DNA of 22,297 bases from CAZPMT01 sp964587655 (GCA_964587655.1 CAZPMT010000090.1:1-22297), one strand, 5' to 3'. Positions 1-8,873 are shown, numbered from the stretch's first letter. The notes: generated from the letters alone by a model not told the origin. Numbers and translations: made by a program.

Positions 1-68
1 ACCCGCTTCTCATCCTCCCACGCGAAAACTCGACTCCTTACATGCGGATCGGGGAGCGAGGTCTTCTC

Positions 69-96
69 TTGACAAACGCTGGAGCAATGCTATACT
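69..96 (+). promoter_or_regulatory. sigma70-type promoter of the metallopeptidase/dCTP deaminase operon
   Basis: TTGACA (69-74), a 16-bp spacer, then TATACT (91-96). This is a full -35 consensus and a 5/6 -10 match. Transcription would start near 103, leaving a 5' untranslated region of about 215 nt before the first large gene at 318. No other gene lies between, so this promoter probably drives the three-gene operon. The match is seen directly; its use is inferred. Confidence 0.65.
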
Positions 97-156
97 AGGC
101 GCGGTCGGCAGGTTGCCGTGTAATTCGTGCGTTCTTGCCAAAACAAAGGGGCGAGA

Positions 157-207
157 ATGAACCGCAAGGCTACTCCAGGCTATACGACCGCAATAGTTAG
201 CATCTGA
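157..207 (+). CDS. possible 16-residue leader peptide
   Basis: A short frame, MNRKATPGYTTAIVSI then TGA, lies inside the long 5' leader between the promoter at 69-96 and the gene at 318. A purine-rich AAAGGGGCGAG sits just before the ATG and could act as a ribosome binding site. It shows no run of one amino acid, so classical amino-acid attenuation is not suggested. It could be chance; no homology can be judged at this length. Confidence 0.2.
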   Translation: MNRKATPGYTTAIVSI

Positions 208-317
208 ATAACACCGATCAAGTCCAAGCGGCACGACAGCCCGTCGCCAGTGATTTAGGAAAAGAGACGAGACCGCAGGGCAGAGGGCGAGTAGAAGCCG
301 AGTGAAGGGAGAAGGAA

Positions 318-800
318 ATGGTGCAGAATGTCTTGGCGAACACCGGACCTTACGCTGGTCTTTGGAGCTACCTGAAATCAATCGATCATGCACTCGAACG
401 TGCGCAGGACATAGAATGCTGCAAGGCCTTCACCGAGTTCGATAAAGAACGCCTTCTCTCTCTAGCTGAGTTCCTTGGAGGAGGCTTGAGCACCAGCGCG
501 CCTAGCTCCGCCGACACGGTAGACCTCCTACAGTACTCGCGAATGAGCGCGGCGGATTATGGCTGTGCCATAGACCTTCGCCGTCAAGTCGCCGATATCC
601 CCGAGTTTGAGTCCTGGCAGAAGAGCAGCAGAACAGGCTTTGAGAAGAAACTTCAGCGACTGATCGATGAGTTAAGGAAATTCGTGGAAGCACCACCGAA
701 GGATCTGTTTCCGAAGCCGGCACCGCAAGAGGAGTTCAGCATACTTAGGGCTATTGTCGAGACTCTACTTAGTGACGCAGAGGTTGCCCTCAACGAGTAA
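318..800 (+). CDS. unknown small protein, first gene of the dCTP deaminase operon
   Basis: A 160-residue protein that I do not recognise. It is predicted mostly helical and soluble, with no signal peptide or membrane segment. The middle third (about 55-70) is Ser/Ala-rich and looks like a linker. The C-terminal half has charged amphipathic helices and a Pro-rich stretch around 125-135 (APPKDLFPKPAPQEE), followed by a final helix. The ATG at 318 is preceded by GGGAGAAGGA, a strong ribosome binding site. The next gene starts 6 nt after its stop, so it is very likely co-transcribed and may work with the downstream peptidase. Its position, first in a tight operon, suggests a partner or regulatory subunit, but no function can be read from the sequence. 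Confidence 0.75.
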   Translation: MVQNVLANTGPYAGLWSYLKSIDHALERAQDIECCKAFTEFDKERLLSLAEFLGGGLSTSAPSSADTVDLLQYSRMSAADYGCAIDLRRQVADIPEFESWQKSSRTGFEKKLQRLIDELRKFVEAPPKDLFPKPAPQEEFSILRAIVETLLSDAEVALNE

Positions 801-806
801 CAATTC

Positions 807-2219
807 ATGGATCTGGCCTCGAGCGAACAAACAACAACTGTGTCGAAATGCCTTGTTCTCATCGAGAGATTGGTTGCTGAACTGAGCCAGTTGGATCCGT
901 GGCATTTTCCAACCGAGTCTTCCACAACAGCCCAGCACCTGCTCATCAACGTACTGAACAAGATCAGGGAGCCGAAGAACCTTGCTCCAATTGATAGTTC
1001 TGTCCTTTACAATAGGATCTTCTCCTTGCAGGCTCTTGCCGAAACGGTCACACAATCGTCGACGGATCGGATTTCCTGGCCTGTGGTAAGCCACTGCGAC
1101 GCGATTTGGGGAAGATTCTTCGGATCTGCCCACCCGCGGATCTTCTACTCGGTGACAGGAGACCACAACTACAAGCTCCTCCGATTTTCTGAGGAAGTTT
1201 CCATCCAAGTTCGAGACGTTCTGCCTTCGCGAGCGATCCAGGGTGTCATCGGCAATGAAACCGTGTACTGCCTCCTACTTGCGTCGACGGAAAACGAGAA
1301 CCTTCCACTTTATGCAAACATTGGTCACGAATTCGGGCACGCCATCCATGACCATAAGAAATCAGATCTCCTCCCCGCGCTCCAAGTTCGGTTGGCATCG
1401 ATTCTTCCCGTGCTCCGCTCTGATCTCAAGGGTATCGACGCCCAGTCGGGTAATCGACGGTTTGATATGGTGGTAATCGCGCTCCTGAACATGGCTAAGG
1501 AGGTATTCTGTGACGTCGTCGGCGGAATACTGATGGGACCGGCCTTTTTTCTCTCCGCGTATGAGATGTCCTGGGGTCAGGATAGGAACGTCTGCAGAAT
1601 CCAGTTGTCTCCGAGAGGCCACCTTATCAAAGCGTACCCAAGTTTTCACTTCCGCCTTCAGTGTATAAGAAGGGCGGCACAGATTGACGAATTCAGCGCA
1701 GATGCGAAGCGTGAATTTGCAGTGCTTACAAGTCCTCGGCTAGCCGGGCTTGCGGACTGTCTGTCGACAATTCCGACAACACATGCTTCCGATAGGCTCA
1801 AAGTATCGCCGGTTTCCGACGCCGACGCGATATCGATAGAACAAGCACTGCTGCCTCATTTGAATGAGATCAAGAAAGCCCTCGACGGCTACGCGGTGGA
1901 TTGTGAATCGCTGATGAAGGAATGGTTCAGGGTCACTGATCCCTGCGTCACAGCACACGATGTCGCGGAGCTTCTGCTCCGACTAGATCACGACATCCTT
2001 CCCAACATAGTGCCTGACGGCACGTTGTTGGGAACACCGGCCACGTTCAACGCAGTTCTCACCGCCTCAGCGTTGTTCCAGATGGGGCTGCTCGTAAGAA
2101 GCTCTTGTGACCAGCAGGGGGAATTGTCTCGTCAGGTTGGCATTGTGCAACGTTTGATGTCCAAGGCCCTCGAGGTGTCTTTTGTGCAACGCAAATACAA
2201 TGAGCGCGCGAGGGATTGA
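807..2219 (+). CDS. gluzincin-like zinc metallopeptidase (HEFGH), cytoplasmic
   Basis: A 470-residue protein. The zinc-peptidase signature HEFGH lies at residues 174-178 (context NIGHEFGHAIHD). About 55 residues later comes KEVFCDVVGGILMGPAF (231-247), where E232 with D236 fits the third zinc ligand (ExxxD) of gluzincins. Both catalytic elements are therefore present. No signal peptide or membrane helix is visible, so it should act in the cytoplasm. The N-terminal 150 and C-terminal 220 residues match no family I recognise. It begins 6 nt after the upstream gene and ends 5 nt before the ATG of the dCTP deaminase-like gene, so the three are almost certainly one operon. GC is low compared with the glycosidase genes to the right (for example 29/60 in 841-900 against 40/60 in 3061-3120), which hints at transfer. 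Substrate unknown. Confidence 0.8.
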   Translation: MDLASSEQTTTVSKCLVLIERLVAELSQLDPWHFPTESSTTAQHLLINVLNKIREPKNLAPIDSSVLYNRIFSLQALAETVTQSSTDRISWPVVSHCDAIWGRFFGSAHPRIFYSVTGDHNYKLLRFSEEVSIQVRDVLPSRAIQGVIGNETVYCLLLASTENENLPLYANIGHEFGHAIHDHKKSDLLPALQVRLASILPVLRSDLKGIDAQSGNRRFDMVVIALLNMAKEVFCDVVGGILMGPAFFLSAYEMSWGQDRNVCRIQLSPRGHLIKAYPSFHFRLQCIRRAAQIDEFSADAKREFAVLTSPRLAGLADCLSTIPTTHASDRLKVSPVSDADAISIEQALLPHLNEIKKALDGYAVDCESLMKEWFRVTDPCVTAHDVAELLLRLDHDILPNIVPDGTLLGTPATFNAVLTASALFQMGLLVRSSCDQQGELSRQVGIVQRLMSKALEVSFVQRKYNERARD

Positions 2220-2224
2220 CAAGA

Positions 2225-2845
2225 ATGGGCATCCTAAACACTGCGGATATCAAACGGCGAATCAGTGAAACGGATTACGCCAAGAAGTTGGTCGTCACGC
2301 CTCTTCTCTCCGAGTTGCAGATCGGACCGGCGTCAATCGACATCCGATTGGGATCGTCCATAATTGTCCCCAAGAAGGCTTTTTCCGAGAAGCAAGATGT
2401 AACGGATGAGAGCATGATTCGGCAGGTAGAAGAGAGGCGGTATGAGAAAAGCAGGCTCAAGTATAACTCGAAGTTCATGCTGCATCCCAATCAACTGATC
2501 CTTGGCGTGACATTCGAATACCTGTCGTTGCCCTTTGATCTGTTCGCGATGATCTTAAGTCGTTCATCCTGGGGACGGCTCGGGCTGGTTGTCGCAACCG
2601 CAGCGGCAGTTCAACCTGGCTTCAAAGGGTGTCTGACTCTCGAGCTCGCCAACGTAAGTGAGAGTCCGATCGCGTTATATCCGGGGCTTCCCGTGGGCCA
2701 ATTGGTCTTCCACGAGGTGACTGCGTTGGGAGCGGAGTCGGTCTACAGCGGTCGGTACAACTGCCAGACGGAGGCTGGGTTGCCAAGATTCTTCGAGGGG
2801 AAGTCTGATAAGGAGCTTGGGTTCTGGGGTGAGAAAACAACCTGA
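2225..2845 (+). CDS. divergent dCTP deaminase / dUTPase-fold protein
   Basis: A 206-residue member of the dCTP deaminase/dUTPase superfamily, whose classical members deaminate dCTP to dUTP. Landmarks in order are GPASIDIRLG near the N-terminus, LHPNQLILGVTFEYLSLP, SRSSWGRLGL (the RSS..R active-site segment), PGFKGCLTLELAN with the expected catalytic Glu, and ALYPGLPVGQLVF. The segment TAHRIDPG of E. coli Dcd reads TAAAVQPG here, so the His, Arg and Asp that help bind substrate are replaced. The enzyme may prefer another nucleotide. ATG 2225 is preferred to the TTG at 2216, which overlaps the previous stop; an AGGGA lies about 10 nt upstream. It is the last gene of the operon. dCTP-depleting deaminases are a known phage-defence strategy; the pairing with a metallopeptidase is what is unusual. 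Confidence 0.85.
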   Translation: MGILNTADIKRRISETDYAKKLVVTPLLSELQIGPASIDIRLGSSIIVPKKAFSEKQDVTDESMIRQVEERRYEKSRLKYNSKFMLHPNQLILGVTFEYLSLPFDLFAMILSRSSWGRLGLVVATAAAVQPGFKGCLTLELANVSESPIALYPGLPVGQLVFHEVTALGAESVYSGRYNCQTEAGLPRFFEGKSDKELGFWGEKTT

Positions 2846-2942
2846 TTCCTGGTTACTCGACTCCAACTCCCCGGCGGATGTACGACAGTGCTATGGTCGG
2901 TAGAAACAGGTAAGACGTTTTCTGGGCTCACGTGGCTAGGCT

Positions 2943-4949
2943 ATGGAGGAAAAGATCCTGATCTCAGTCATTGCAGCGACGCTAGCCTTTTCGAGTCATA
3001 CTGCCGTCGTTGCGCGCGACAATTGGCATGAGGATGCCTTTTTCGGGTTGCACTACGACCTGCATCCGAACCAGAAGGACACGGAGCTGGGCCGCGAGAC
3101 GACCTACGAGCACGTGCGCGAGCAGCTCGAGAAAGTCAAGCCGGATTTTGTGCAATATGACTGCAAGGGCCACCCGGGATGGACGGGCTATCCGACGAAG
3201 GTCGGATCGCCTTCTCCCGGCATCGTAAACGACGCGCTCAAGATCTGGCGGCAGGTCACGCGCGACATGGGCATCCCATTGTCAATCCACTATTCCGGCG
3301 TGTGGGACACACGCGCCGTCGAATTGCACCCCGACTGGGCGAACGTCAACCCGGAAGGGAAACGCGAAGCCAACTATACCTGCCCGCTCAGCCCCTACAC
3401 CGAGGAGTTCATGATCCCGCAACTCCTCGAAGTCGTCACGGAGTATCAGATCGACGGCATGTGGATCGACGGCGAGAACTGGGCGAGCCGCCCCTGCTGG
3501 TGCGACCGCTGCAAGGCGGAGTTCAAGAAACGGACCAATATCGAGGCTGTCCCGGCGAAACCCGGAGATGCGAACTGGGACGCGTGGCTCGCCTTTCAGC
3601 GCGACCTGTTCGTCGAGCACGTGACAAAATACGCCAACGCCGTCCATGCCAAGAACCCCAACGTCATGGTCTGCAGCAACTGGATGTACAGCGTGCGCCA
3701 GCCTGAGCCCGTCACGGCGCCCGTGGACTATATCAGCGGCGATTTCGATCCGTCCTTCGGCGCGGATCGCGCCTGCGCCGAGGCGCGATTCATATCGAGT
3801 CGCGGCAAGCCGTGGGATCTCATGGCCTGGTCATTCCTGCAAACCGGAAACCAGGGATGGACCACCAAGACGGTCCCGCATCTGTGCCAGGAATTGTCCG
3901 TGGTGCTTGCCCAGGGCGGCGCGGTGTTCATCTACGACGTGCCGCACCGTTCGGGCCGCTTGACCGGCTGGCATCAGGACATCCTCGCACAGGTAGCAGC
4001 GTTCTGCCGCAAACGAAAGGAGTTCTGCCACAAGACCGAGACCGTTCCGCAGGTTGCCATCCTTCACAGCCAGACCTCGTACTACCGCCACAACGATCCA
4101 TTGTTCAATTTCGCCGCCGCCAATCAGCCCATGGAAGGCGCGCTCCATGCCGTGCTCGAAAACGGCTGCTCCGCCGACGTCCTAAACGAGGAGGCGCTGA
4201 TCGAACGGCTCGCACGGTATCCCATGGTCATCGTTCCCGAGCAGGTCGAGGCGCCCCGGAAGGTCATCGACGCCCTGCGCGAGTACGTCAAGAACGGCGG
4301 CCGCCTGCTGGTGAGCGGATCGCACGTCGCCGCGCAGTATGCCGGCCTTGCCGGCGCCGACGCGGTCGAAGGACAACCGGCCAGCGGTTTTGTTCCGGCT
4401 GACAACGGTTGCGTGGTTGTTCCCGGCCCCTGGCAGAAGGTCAAGGTCACAACCGCGACGGAACTCGCCCCCCTTCTCAACCAGCAGGATCCGGCGACCG
4501 ACTTGGCGGGCACGCCTGCCGCGACCGTCAACCACGTCGGCAAGGGCGTCGTGGTAGCCGTACACGGCCCCGTGTTCCGCGCTTATCACCAGTCCCACTA
4601 TCCCTTGTTGCGCCGCTTTATCGGCGATTGCATCAACGCGCTCGACGCCCAGGGCCTGATCCGCCTCAACGGCCCTTGGTGGATCGAGATGTCGGCGCGA
4701 AAGAAGGACAACCGCACCTTGATCCAGTTCGTGAACCGCTCATCGAGCGGGTATACTTCGCCGAGCCGGCACATGGTCGAGGCCGTTCCCGATGCGGGCC
4801 CGTTTACCGTGACGATCCCCGTTGAAACGAAACCAAAGCGCTGCTACATGGCGCCGGACGAGACCGGCCTCGAATGGACGTGGAAGGACGGCATCCTCAC
4901 CGCGCAAGTCGCCGGACTTGGCATACACAACGTACTGGTCGTCGAATAG
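2943..4949 (+). CDS. exported glycoside hydrolase, GH29-like TIM barrel with GATase-like domain
   Basis: A 668-residue protein. Residues 1-24 look like a signal peptide (hydrophobic ILISVIAATLAF, then AVVA), although the n-region MEEK is unusually acidic. A TIM-barrel domain of the alpha-L-fucosidase-like type follows (FFGLHYDLHPN, then YDCKGHPGW). The strand IDGMWIDGENW carries the candidate nucleophile D176, and a Cys cluster CWCDRC lies at 185-190. From about 375 to 560 there is a GATase1-like/beta-galactosidase trimerisation-type domain (VAILHSQTSYY, VIVPEQVEAP, NGGRLLVSG). A beta-sandwich tail ends the protein. It should hydrolyse a glycan outside the cytoplasm; the exact sugar is not readable. 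The frame is closed by TAG at 2937, so translation begins at 2943 or later. Only 13 nt separate it from the next glycosidase, so the two form an operon. Confidence 0.8.
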   Translation: MEEKILISVIAATLAFSSHTAVVARDNWHEDAFFGLHYDLHPNQKDTELGRETTYEHVREQLEKVKPDFVQYDCKGHPGWTGYPTKVGSPSPGIVNDALKIWRQVTRDMGIPLSIHYSGVWDTRAVELHPDWANVNPEGKREANYTCPLSPYTEEFMIPQLLEVVTEYQIDGMWIDGENWASRPCWCDRCKAEFKKRTNIEAVPAKPGDANWDAWLAFQRDLFVEHVTKYANAVHAKNPNVMVCSNWMYSVRQPEPVTAPVDYISGDFDPSFGADRACAEARFISSRGKPWDLMAWSFLQTGNQGWTTKTVPHLCQELSVVLAQGGAVFIYDVPHRSGRLTGWHQDILAQVAAFCRKRKEFCHKTETVPQVAILHSQTSYYRHNDPLFNFAAANQPMEGALHAVLENGCSADVLNEEALIERLARYPMVIVPEQVEAPRKVIDALREYVKNGGRLLVSGSHVAAQYAGLAGADAVEGQPASGFVPADNGCVVVPGPWQKVKVTTATELAPLLNQQDPATDLAGTPAATVNHVGKGVVVAVHGPVFRAYHQSHYPLLRRFIGDCINALDAQGLIRLNGPWWIEMSARKKDNRTLIQFVNRSSSGYTSPSRHMVEAVPDAGPFTVTIPVETKPKRCYMAPDETGLEWTWKDGILTAQVAGLGIHNVLVVE

Positions 4950-4962
4950 AAAAGGAAGAAGC

Positions 4963-7839
4963 ATGGGTCTTTTTGAATCTTTCCGCGACCCTTCTCCGGA
5001 ATTCCGCCAAGCGCCCTTCTGGTTCTGGAACCATCGGCTGGATACCGAAACGCTGGGTTGGCAGATCGAGCAAATGGCCGAGAAGGGCATCGGCGGCTTC
5101 GTAATGCACGCGCGCCACGGCCTTATCACGCCGTACCTCTCGGACGAGTGGTTCGAGTGCATCCGCTTCTGCTGCAATAAGGCGCGCGAGATGGGCATGA
5201 TCGCCTGGGCCTATGACGAGCGCGACTGGCCCAGCGGCCCCGCAGGCGGAACTGTCATCGCGGACCACGCAAACCGGCTCAACTACCTCCGCCTCGTCAC
5301 GGACGAAATGCAGGGCCCCTGCACCGTGACGCTCGGCGATGACGTCGTGTGCGCCTATGCGTCCGTTTCGGAAGATCCCCCGCGCCGCATTCAAGGAAAG
5401 ACTTGGAGGGCGCCGAACGGTCCGTTTCGGATCATGAAGGCCGTTCGCTTTGAATGTCCCGCCATTCTCTGGTTCGAATCCTACCTCGACACCCTCGACC
5501 CGCGCGCCTGCCTCGAGTTCATCCAGTCAACCTACGACCGCCACGAACACAAACTCGGCGATCTCAAGGAACTCGGCCTCGCAGGTTTCTTCACAGATGA
5601 GCCGGCCCTCAGCACTTACCCCGACGATCTCGCGCGCATCCCCTGGACGACCGGTCTGCCGCATGCATTCTTCGAGAGAAAGGGCTATGACTTGCTCGAC
5701 CATCTGCCTGACTTCTTCGGCCAGACCGATCTCGGACCGCGGGTCAGGTACGACTATTGGGACGTCGCGGTGTCACTCTTCGAGACGTCGTTCTTTAAGT
5801 CCATCGAGGAATGGTGTGAGGCGCGGGGCCTCAAGTTGATCGGGCATCCGCTCGGCGAAGAGCCGCTGTTCTTTCAGTTCCGCTGTCTTGGCAACATTTT
5901 CTACCTCTTGAAGCACTTCCACGTGCCGGGCCTGGACCACCTGACAATCCACGCCGGCAGGGACGACGCATGCGCCATGTCGCCCAAGATCGTCGAATCA
6001 GCAGCGTTGCTCGCCGGACGTGAAAGAACCATGACCGAGACGTTCGGCGAAAGTGGCTGGGGACTGTCCTTGCGCGAGATGAAATGGATGGCCGACTGGC
6101 AGATCGCCAACGGCATCAATTACATCATTCCGCACGCGTTCTACTATTCCGTGGCCGGACGCCGCAAGAAGGACTCGCCGCCTTCGGAATTCATCCAGGC
6201 GCCCTTCTGGCCCTACTACCGTCACTTCGCGGACTACACGGCGCGCCTCACATCCGCGATGACCGGCGGCGAGCACGTCGCAAAGATCGCCATCCTCTAT
6301 CCCATGTCCTCAGTCTGGGCGGATTTCATTCCCGCATCCGACACGTCGTGCACAGTCCAGGAAATTGAGGAAGCGTTCGCCCCGCTCGGCGCGGCGCTGC
6401 AAAAGATCCATCGTGACTTCGTGATCGTAGACGAACAGAGCTTCGCCCAAGCGAAGGTCGATGGCGGCACATTTCACGTCAACGGACTGTCCTTCCAGGT
6501 CTTGATCCTTCCCAAGATGACCGCGATCCGCGAGGACGCCTTGGAGGCCCTCCGGCGCCTCGCACAATCCTGCACCGTGATTACCATGGACGGCGACGCC
6601 CTGCGCATCCTGAAGTCGAGCGGATTGTGCGCGCCGGAGTCCGTACTGCCGGGCGAGATACCCGGTGTTCGCATGTCGCCCGGGCGGCGTTGCCCCGATC
6701 TGGAGGAGGCGTTGTCGAATATCGCGCCCGACGTGATCCTCGATCTCGCGCATGACGTTCAATACCTGCATCGCCGGAAGGAGGGCAAAGACCTCTACTT
6801 CCTGGCGAACACAGGCCGCGAATCCGTTAACACTACGGCCTCGCTCGAGATCGTCGGACTAGCCGAGATCTGGGACGCGGAAACCGGCGCTCGCCGGCCG
6901 GCCCCCGGCCAGCGCGTCATCCGCAACCGGCTCGAAATCCCGCTTCACTTTCCGCCCATGGGATCTTATCTTGTCGTAGTCGATCCCTCGCAGTCCCCCG
7001 CCGACGAACCCGTGGTTACCTTCAATGCGAATCAACGCGTCCCCGTCGCGCCGCCGTGGCATTTCAACCCGGAGAATGGCAACTTCGTGGCATTGCGCGA
7101 CTGGACGCTCAACATGCAGGCCCGGCAGCACGTGAACGAACTGCGATACGGCACGCGGTTCGTTACGACGGAACACATCGCCAACATGCGCCTGATCCTT
7201 GACGGCGTCCCGGCGCAAGCGTACAACGTGCACGAGGCCGCGCGTCCCATCATGGCTCACGAGACGGATGCGATCGTCCTGTTCGGCGGCGAGCCGCTTA
7301 CGCGGGAACGCGCCTGGGAGATCGATCCGAAGTTCCGCGTGCTGGATCTCGAGAAGCTCTGCGAAGCCGGCACGCATCAGATCGAGATCGTGATCAAGAA
7401 CAACGGCTGGTTCCCGCAGCCGGGTCTCGACGAGTACGCATGGCTCGCTGGGGACTTCCATCTCGACAGCAGGTCGGGCCTTCCATGCCTCGTGCCCATG
7501 CACGGCATGGGCGTCGGCCCCTGGGAGGATCAAGGCTACCCGTTCTTCTCCGGAACGGGCGCTTACTATGCCGAACTCGAGGTCCCCGCCGACGCCATCG
7601 GAAAGCGCATGTTCTTGAACGCTGGAAAAGTCGGCGACCTTCTCGAAGTCGAGGTAAACGGCCGCCTGGTGGGCGTCCGGCCCTGGCCGCCATACAGCAT
7701 CGAGATCACAGGCGCTGTTTCTCCCGGCAGCAACTTCCTCGTACTCAAAGTGACAAACAGCGCCCGCAACTTATTCGAAGGGCCCGACAAGAGCAACCCC
7801 TCCGGACTCCTCTCTGACGTCTGGCTGGAAATCGAGTGA
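4963..7839 (+). CDS. GH106-like glycoside hydrolase (alpha-L-rhamnosidase-type), no signal peptide
   Basis: A 958-residue multidomain glycosidase. The N-terminus APFWFWNHRLD, GIGGFVMHARHG and YDERDWPSGPAGG are typical of the GH106-like group. Candidate catalytic acids are E213 (FFTDEP) and E359 (TETFGESGWGLSLREMKW). The last ~150 residues form a galactose-binding-like beta-sandwich (FSGTGAYYAELEVP, VEVNGRLVGVRPWPPYSIEIT). ATG 4963 is chosen over the longer open frame from 4822. It has AAAGGAAGAA 7 nt upstream and starts 13 nt after the previous stop, whereas the upstream alternative would overlap the preceding gene by 128 nt. There is no signal peptide, unlike its operon partner. Intake of oligosaccharides released outside and final cleavage inside would fit. 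Substrate specificity (rhamnoside or other) is uncertain. Confidence 0.85.
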   Translation: MGLFESFRDPSPEFRQAPFWFWNHRLDTETLGWQIEQMAEKGIGGFVMHARHGLITPYLSDEWFECIRFCCNKAREMGMIAWAYDERDWPSGPAGGTVIADHANRLNYLRLVTDEMQGPCTVTLGDDVVCAYASVSEDPPRRIQGKTWRAPNGPFRIMKAVRFECPAILWFESYLDTLDPRACLEFIQSTYDRHEHKLGDLKELGLAGFFTDEPALSTYPDDLARIPWTTGLPHAFFERKGYDLLDHLPDFFGQTDLGPRVRYDYWDVAVSLFETSFFKSIEEWCEARGLKLIGHPLGEEPLFFQFRCLGNIFYLLKHFHVPGLDHLTIHAGRDDACAMSPKIVESAALLAGRERTMTETFGESGWGLSLREMKWMADWQIANGINYIIPHAFYYSVAGRRKKDSPPSEFIQAPFWPYYRHFADYTARLTSAMTGGEHVAKIAILYPMSSVWADFIPASDTSCTVQEIEEAFAPLGAALQKIHRDFVIVDEQSFAQAKVDGGTFHVNGLSFQVLILPKMTAIREDALEALRRLAQSCTVITMDGDALRILKSSGLCAPESVLPGEIPGVRMSPGRRCPDLEEALSNIAPDVILDLAHDVQYLHRRKEGKDLYFLANTGRESVNTTASLEIVGLAEIWDAETGARRPAPGQRVIRNRLEIPLHFPPMGSYLVVVDPSQSPADEPVVTFNANQRVPVAPPWHFNPENGNFVALRDWTLNMQARQHVNELRYGTRFVTTEHIANMRLILDGVPAQAYNVHEAARPIMAHETDAIVLFGGEPLTRERAWEIDPKFRVLDLEKLCEAGTHQIEIVIKNNGWFPQPGLDEYAWLAGDFHLDSRSGLPCLVPMHGMGVGPWEDQGYPFFSGTGAYYAELEVPADAIGKRMFLNAGKVGDLLEVEVNGRLVGVRPWPPYSIEITGAVSPGSNFLVLKVTNSARNLFEGPDKSNPSGLLSDVWLEIE

Positions 7840-7872
7840 GTCTCGCCATACTAACGCGACTACTCTTCGGTG

Positions 7873-8826
7873 TCAGTACTTGATCCCGAGCGCGTGTTCG
7901 CGGGCGTACACGAGCCGCGTCAGGAGCGTATTGGTGGGACACTCGATGCCGTGCTGTTTCCCGTACCGGCAGATCGCGCCGTTCAGCGCGTCGATCTCCG
8001 TCCGCCGCCGGTGCCGGAAATCCTCGCGCATGCTCGCATAGTGCGCCGCCGTCGGCGGGATAAGCTTGTTAACCAGGACCTCCATGTATTCCGGCGCTGT
8101 CGCGGGTTCGAGCCGCACCTGCATCGCCTTGGCCACCGCATACATCTCCGCAATCACCTCGCGCATGATCCCGAGCGTGTGTTCCGTCTCGGACAGCGTG
8201 CCGTAAGGAACATCAAGCAAGCCCGACAACGGGTTTAACGCGCAATTGTACGCGACCTTTCCCCACAGGAGCGTCCCAATCTGATCCGTGTAGATCGTCG
8301 GAATGCCGGCGCTGTCCATGGCTGCGGCGATCTCGCGCACCCGCGCCGCCGGCGGCCCGGGATCGTATGCGCCAAGCGCCGTCGGATTTGCGATGACCGT
8401 GATTTCAGCGCAGCCCGGCGCCGGCAGCCACACGCCGTAGATCACGCGCGCGCCAACCGTCCGTTCCCAACCCACGACCTCGGCTATTTTTTCCGCGTTC
8501 CCAAGACCGTTCTGGTACGAACACACCAGCGTATCGTCATCCACAAGCGACAGGATGCCGCGAACCGCCGTCGTGGTGTCGTAACTCTTGACCGAAACGA
8601 TGATGAGATCGAAATCCCCACGAGATAGGCCGTCAAGATTCGTCTGCGCGCGCAGTGACGCGACATGATGTTCGCCCCATATCCCGACGATCCGCAGCCC
8701 CTTCTCGCGGATGGCGGCGATGTGATCCGAGTCCATTCCAAGGAGCGTCACCCGATGCCCCGCCTTGGCCATGAACCCGCCGCCGGCACTTCCAATGCTC
8801 CCAGCGCCAACCACCAAGATTCGCAC
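7873..8826 (-). CDS. ketopantoate reductase (PanE/ApbA) family oxidoreductase
   Basis: A 317-residue NAD(P)-dependent reductase. The Rossmann motif GAGSIG lies at 7-12. SVKSYD places the conserved Lys at 80, QNG is at 105-107, and K190 with N194 and N198 form the second conserved block (WGKVAYNCALNPLSGL). The C-terminal block SMREDFRHRRRTEIDALNG matches the family's substrate-side helices. True PanE reduces 2-dehydropantoate to pantoate for coenzyme A. Many paralogues act on other 2-oxoacids, and this copy sits beside sugar enzymes rather than pan genes, so the pathway is open. The start is GTG at 8826, with AGGGATGA about 9 nt upstream. It converges on the glycosidase operon, with 33 nt between the two stop codons. 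Confidence 0.85.
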   Translation of the reverse strand: MRILVVGAGSIGSAGGGFMAKAGHRVTLLGMDSDHIAAIREKGLRIVGIWGEHHVASLRAQTNLDGLSRGDFDLIIVSVKSYDTTTAVRGILSLVDDDTLVCSYQNGLGNAEKIAEVVGWERTVGARVIYGVWLPAPGCAEITVIANPTALGAYDPGPPAARVREIAAAMDSAGIPTIYTDQIGTLLWGKVAYNCALNPLSGLLDVPYGTLSETEHTLGIMREVIAEMYAVAKAMQVRLEPATAPEYMEVLVNKLIPPTAAHYASMREDFRHRRRTEIDALNGAICRYGKQHGIECPTNTLLTRLVYAREHALGIKY

Positions 8827-8873
8827 GACGTATCATCCCTATCTCACGACAAAAAACCGAACAACCCGACGAA

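Noticed and set aside
10..393. 127-codon minus-strand frame at the window start
   Set aside because: It crosses the strong plus-strand promoter and the start of the first operon gene; no domain is visible.
4822..4962. Upstream extension of the GH106-like gene
   Set aside because: It overlaps the previous glycosidase by 128 nt and has no homology; ATG 4963 has a good ribosome binding site.
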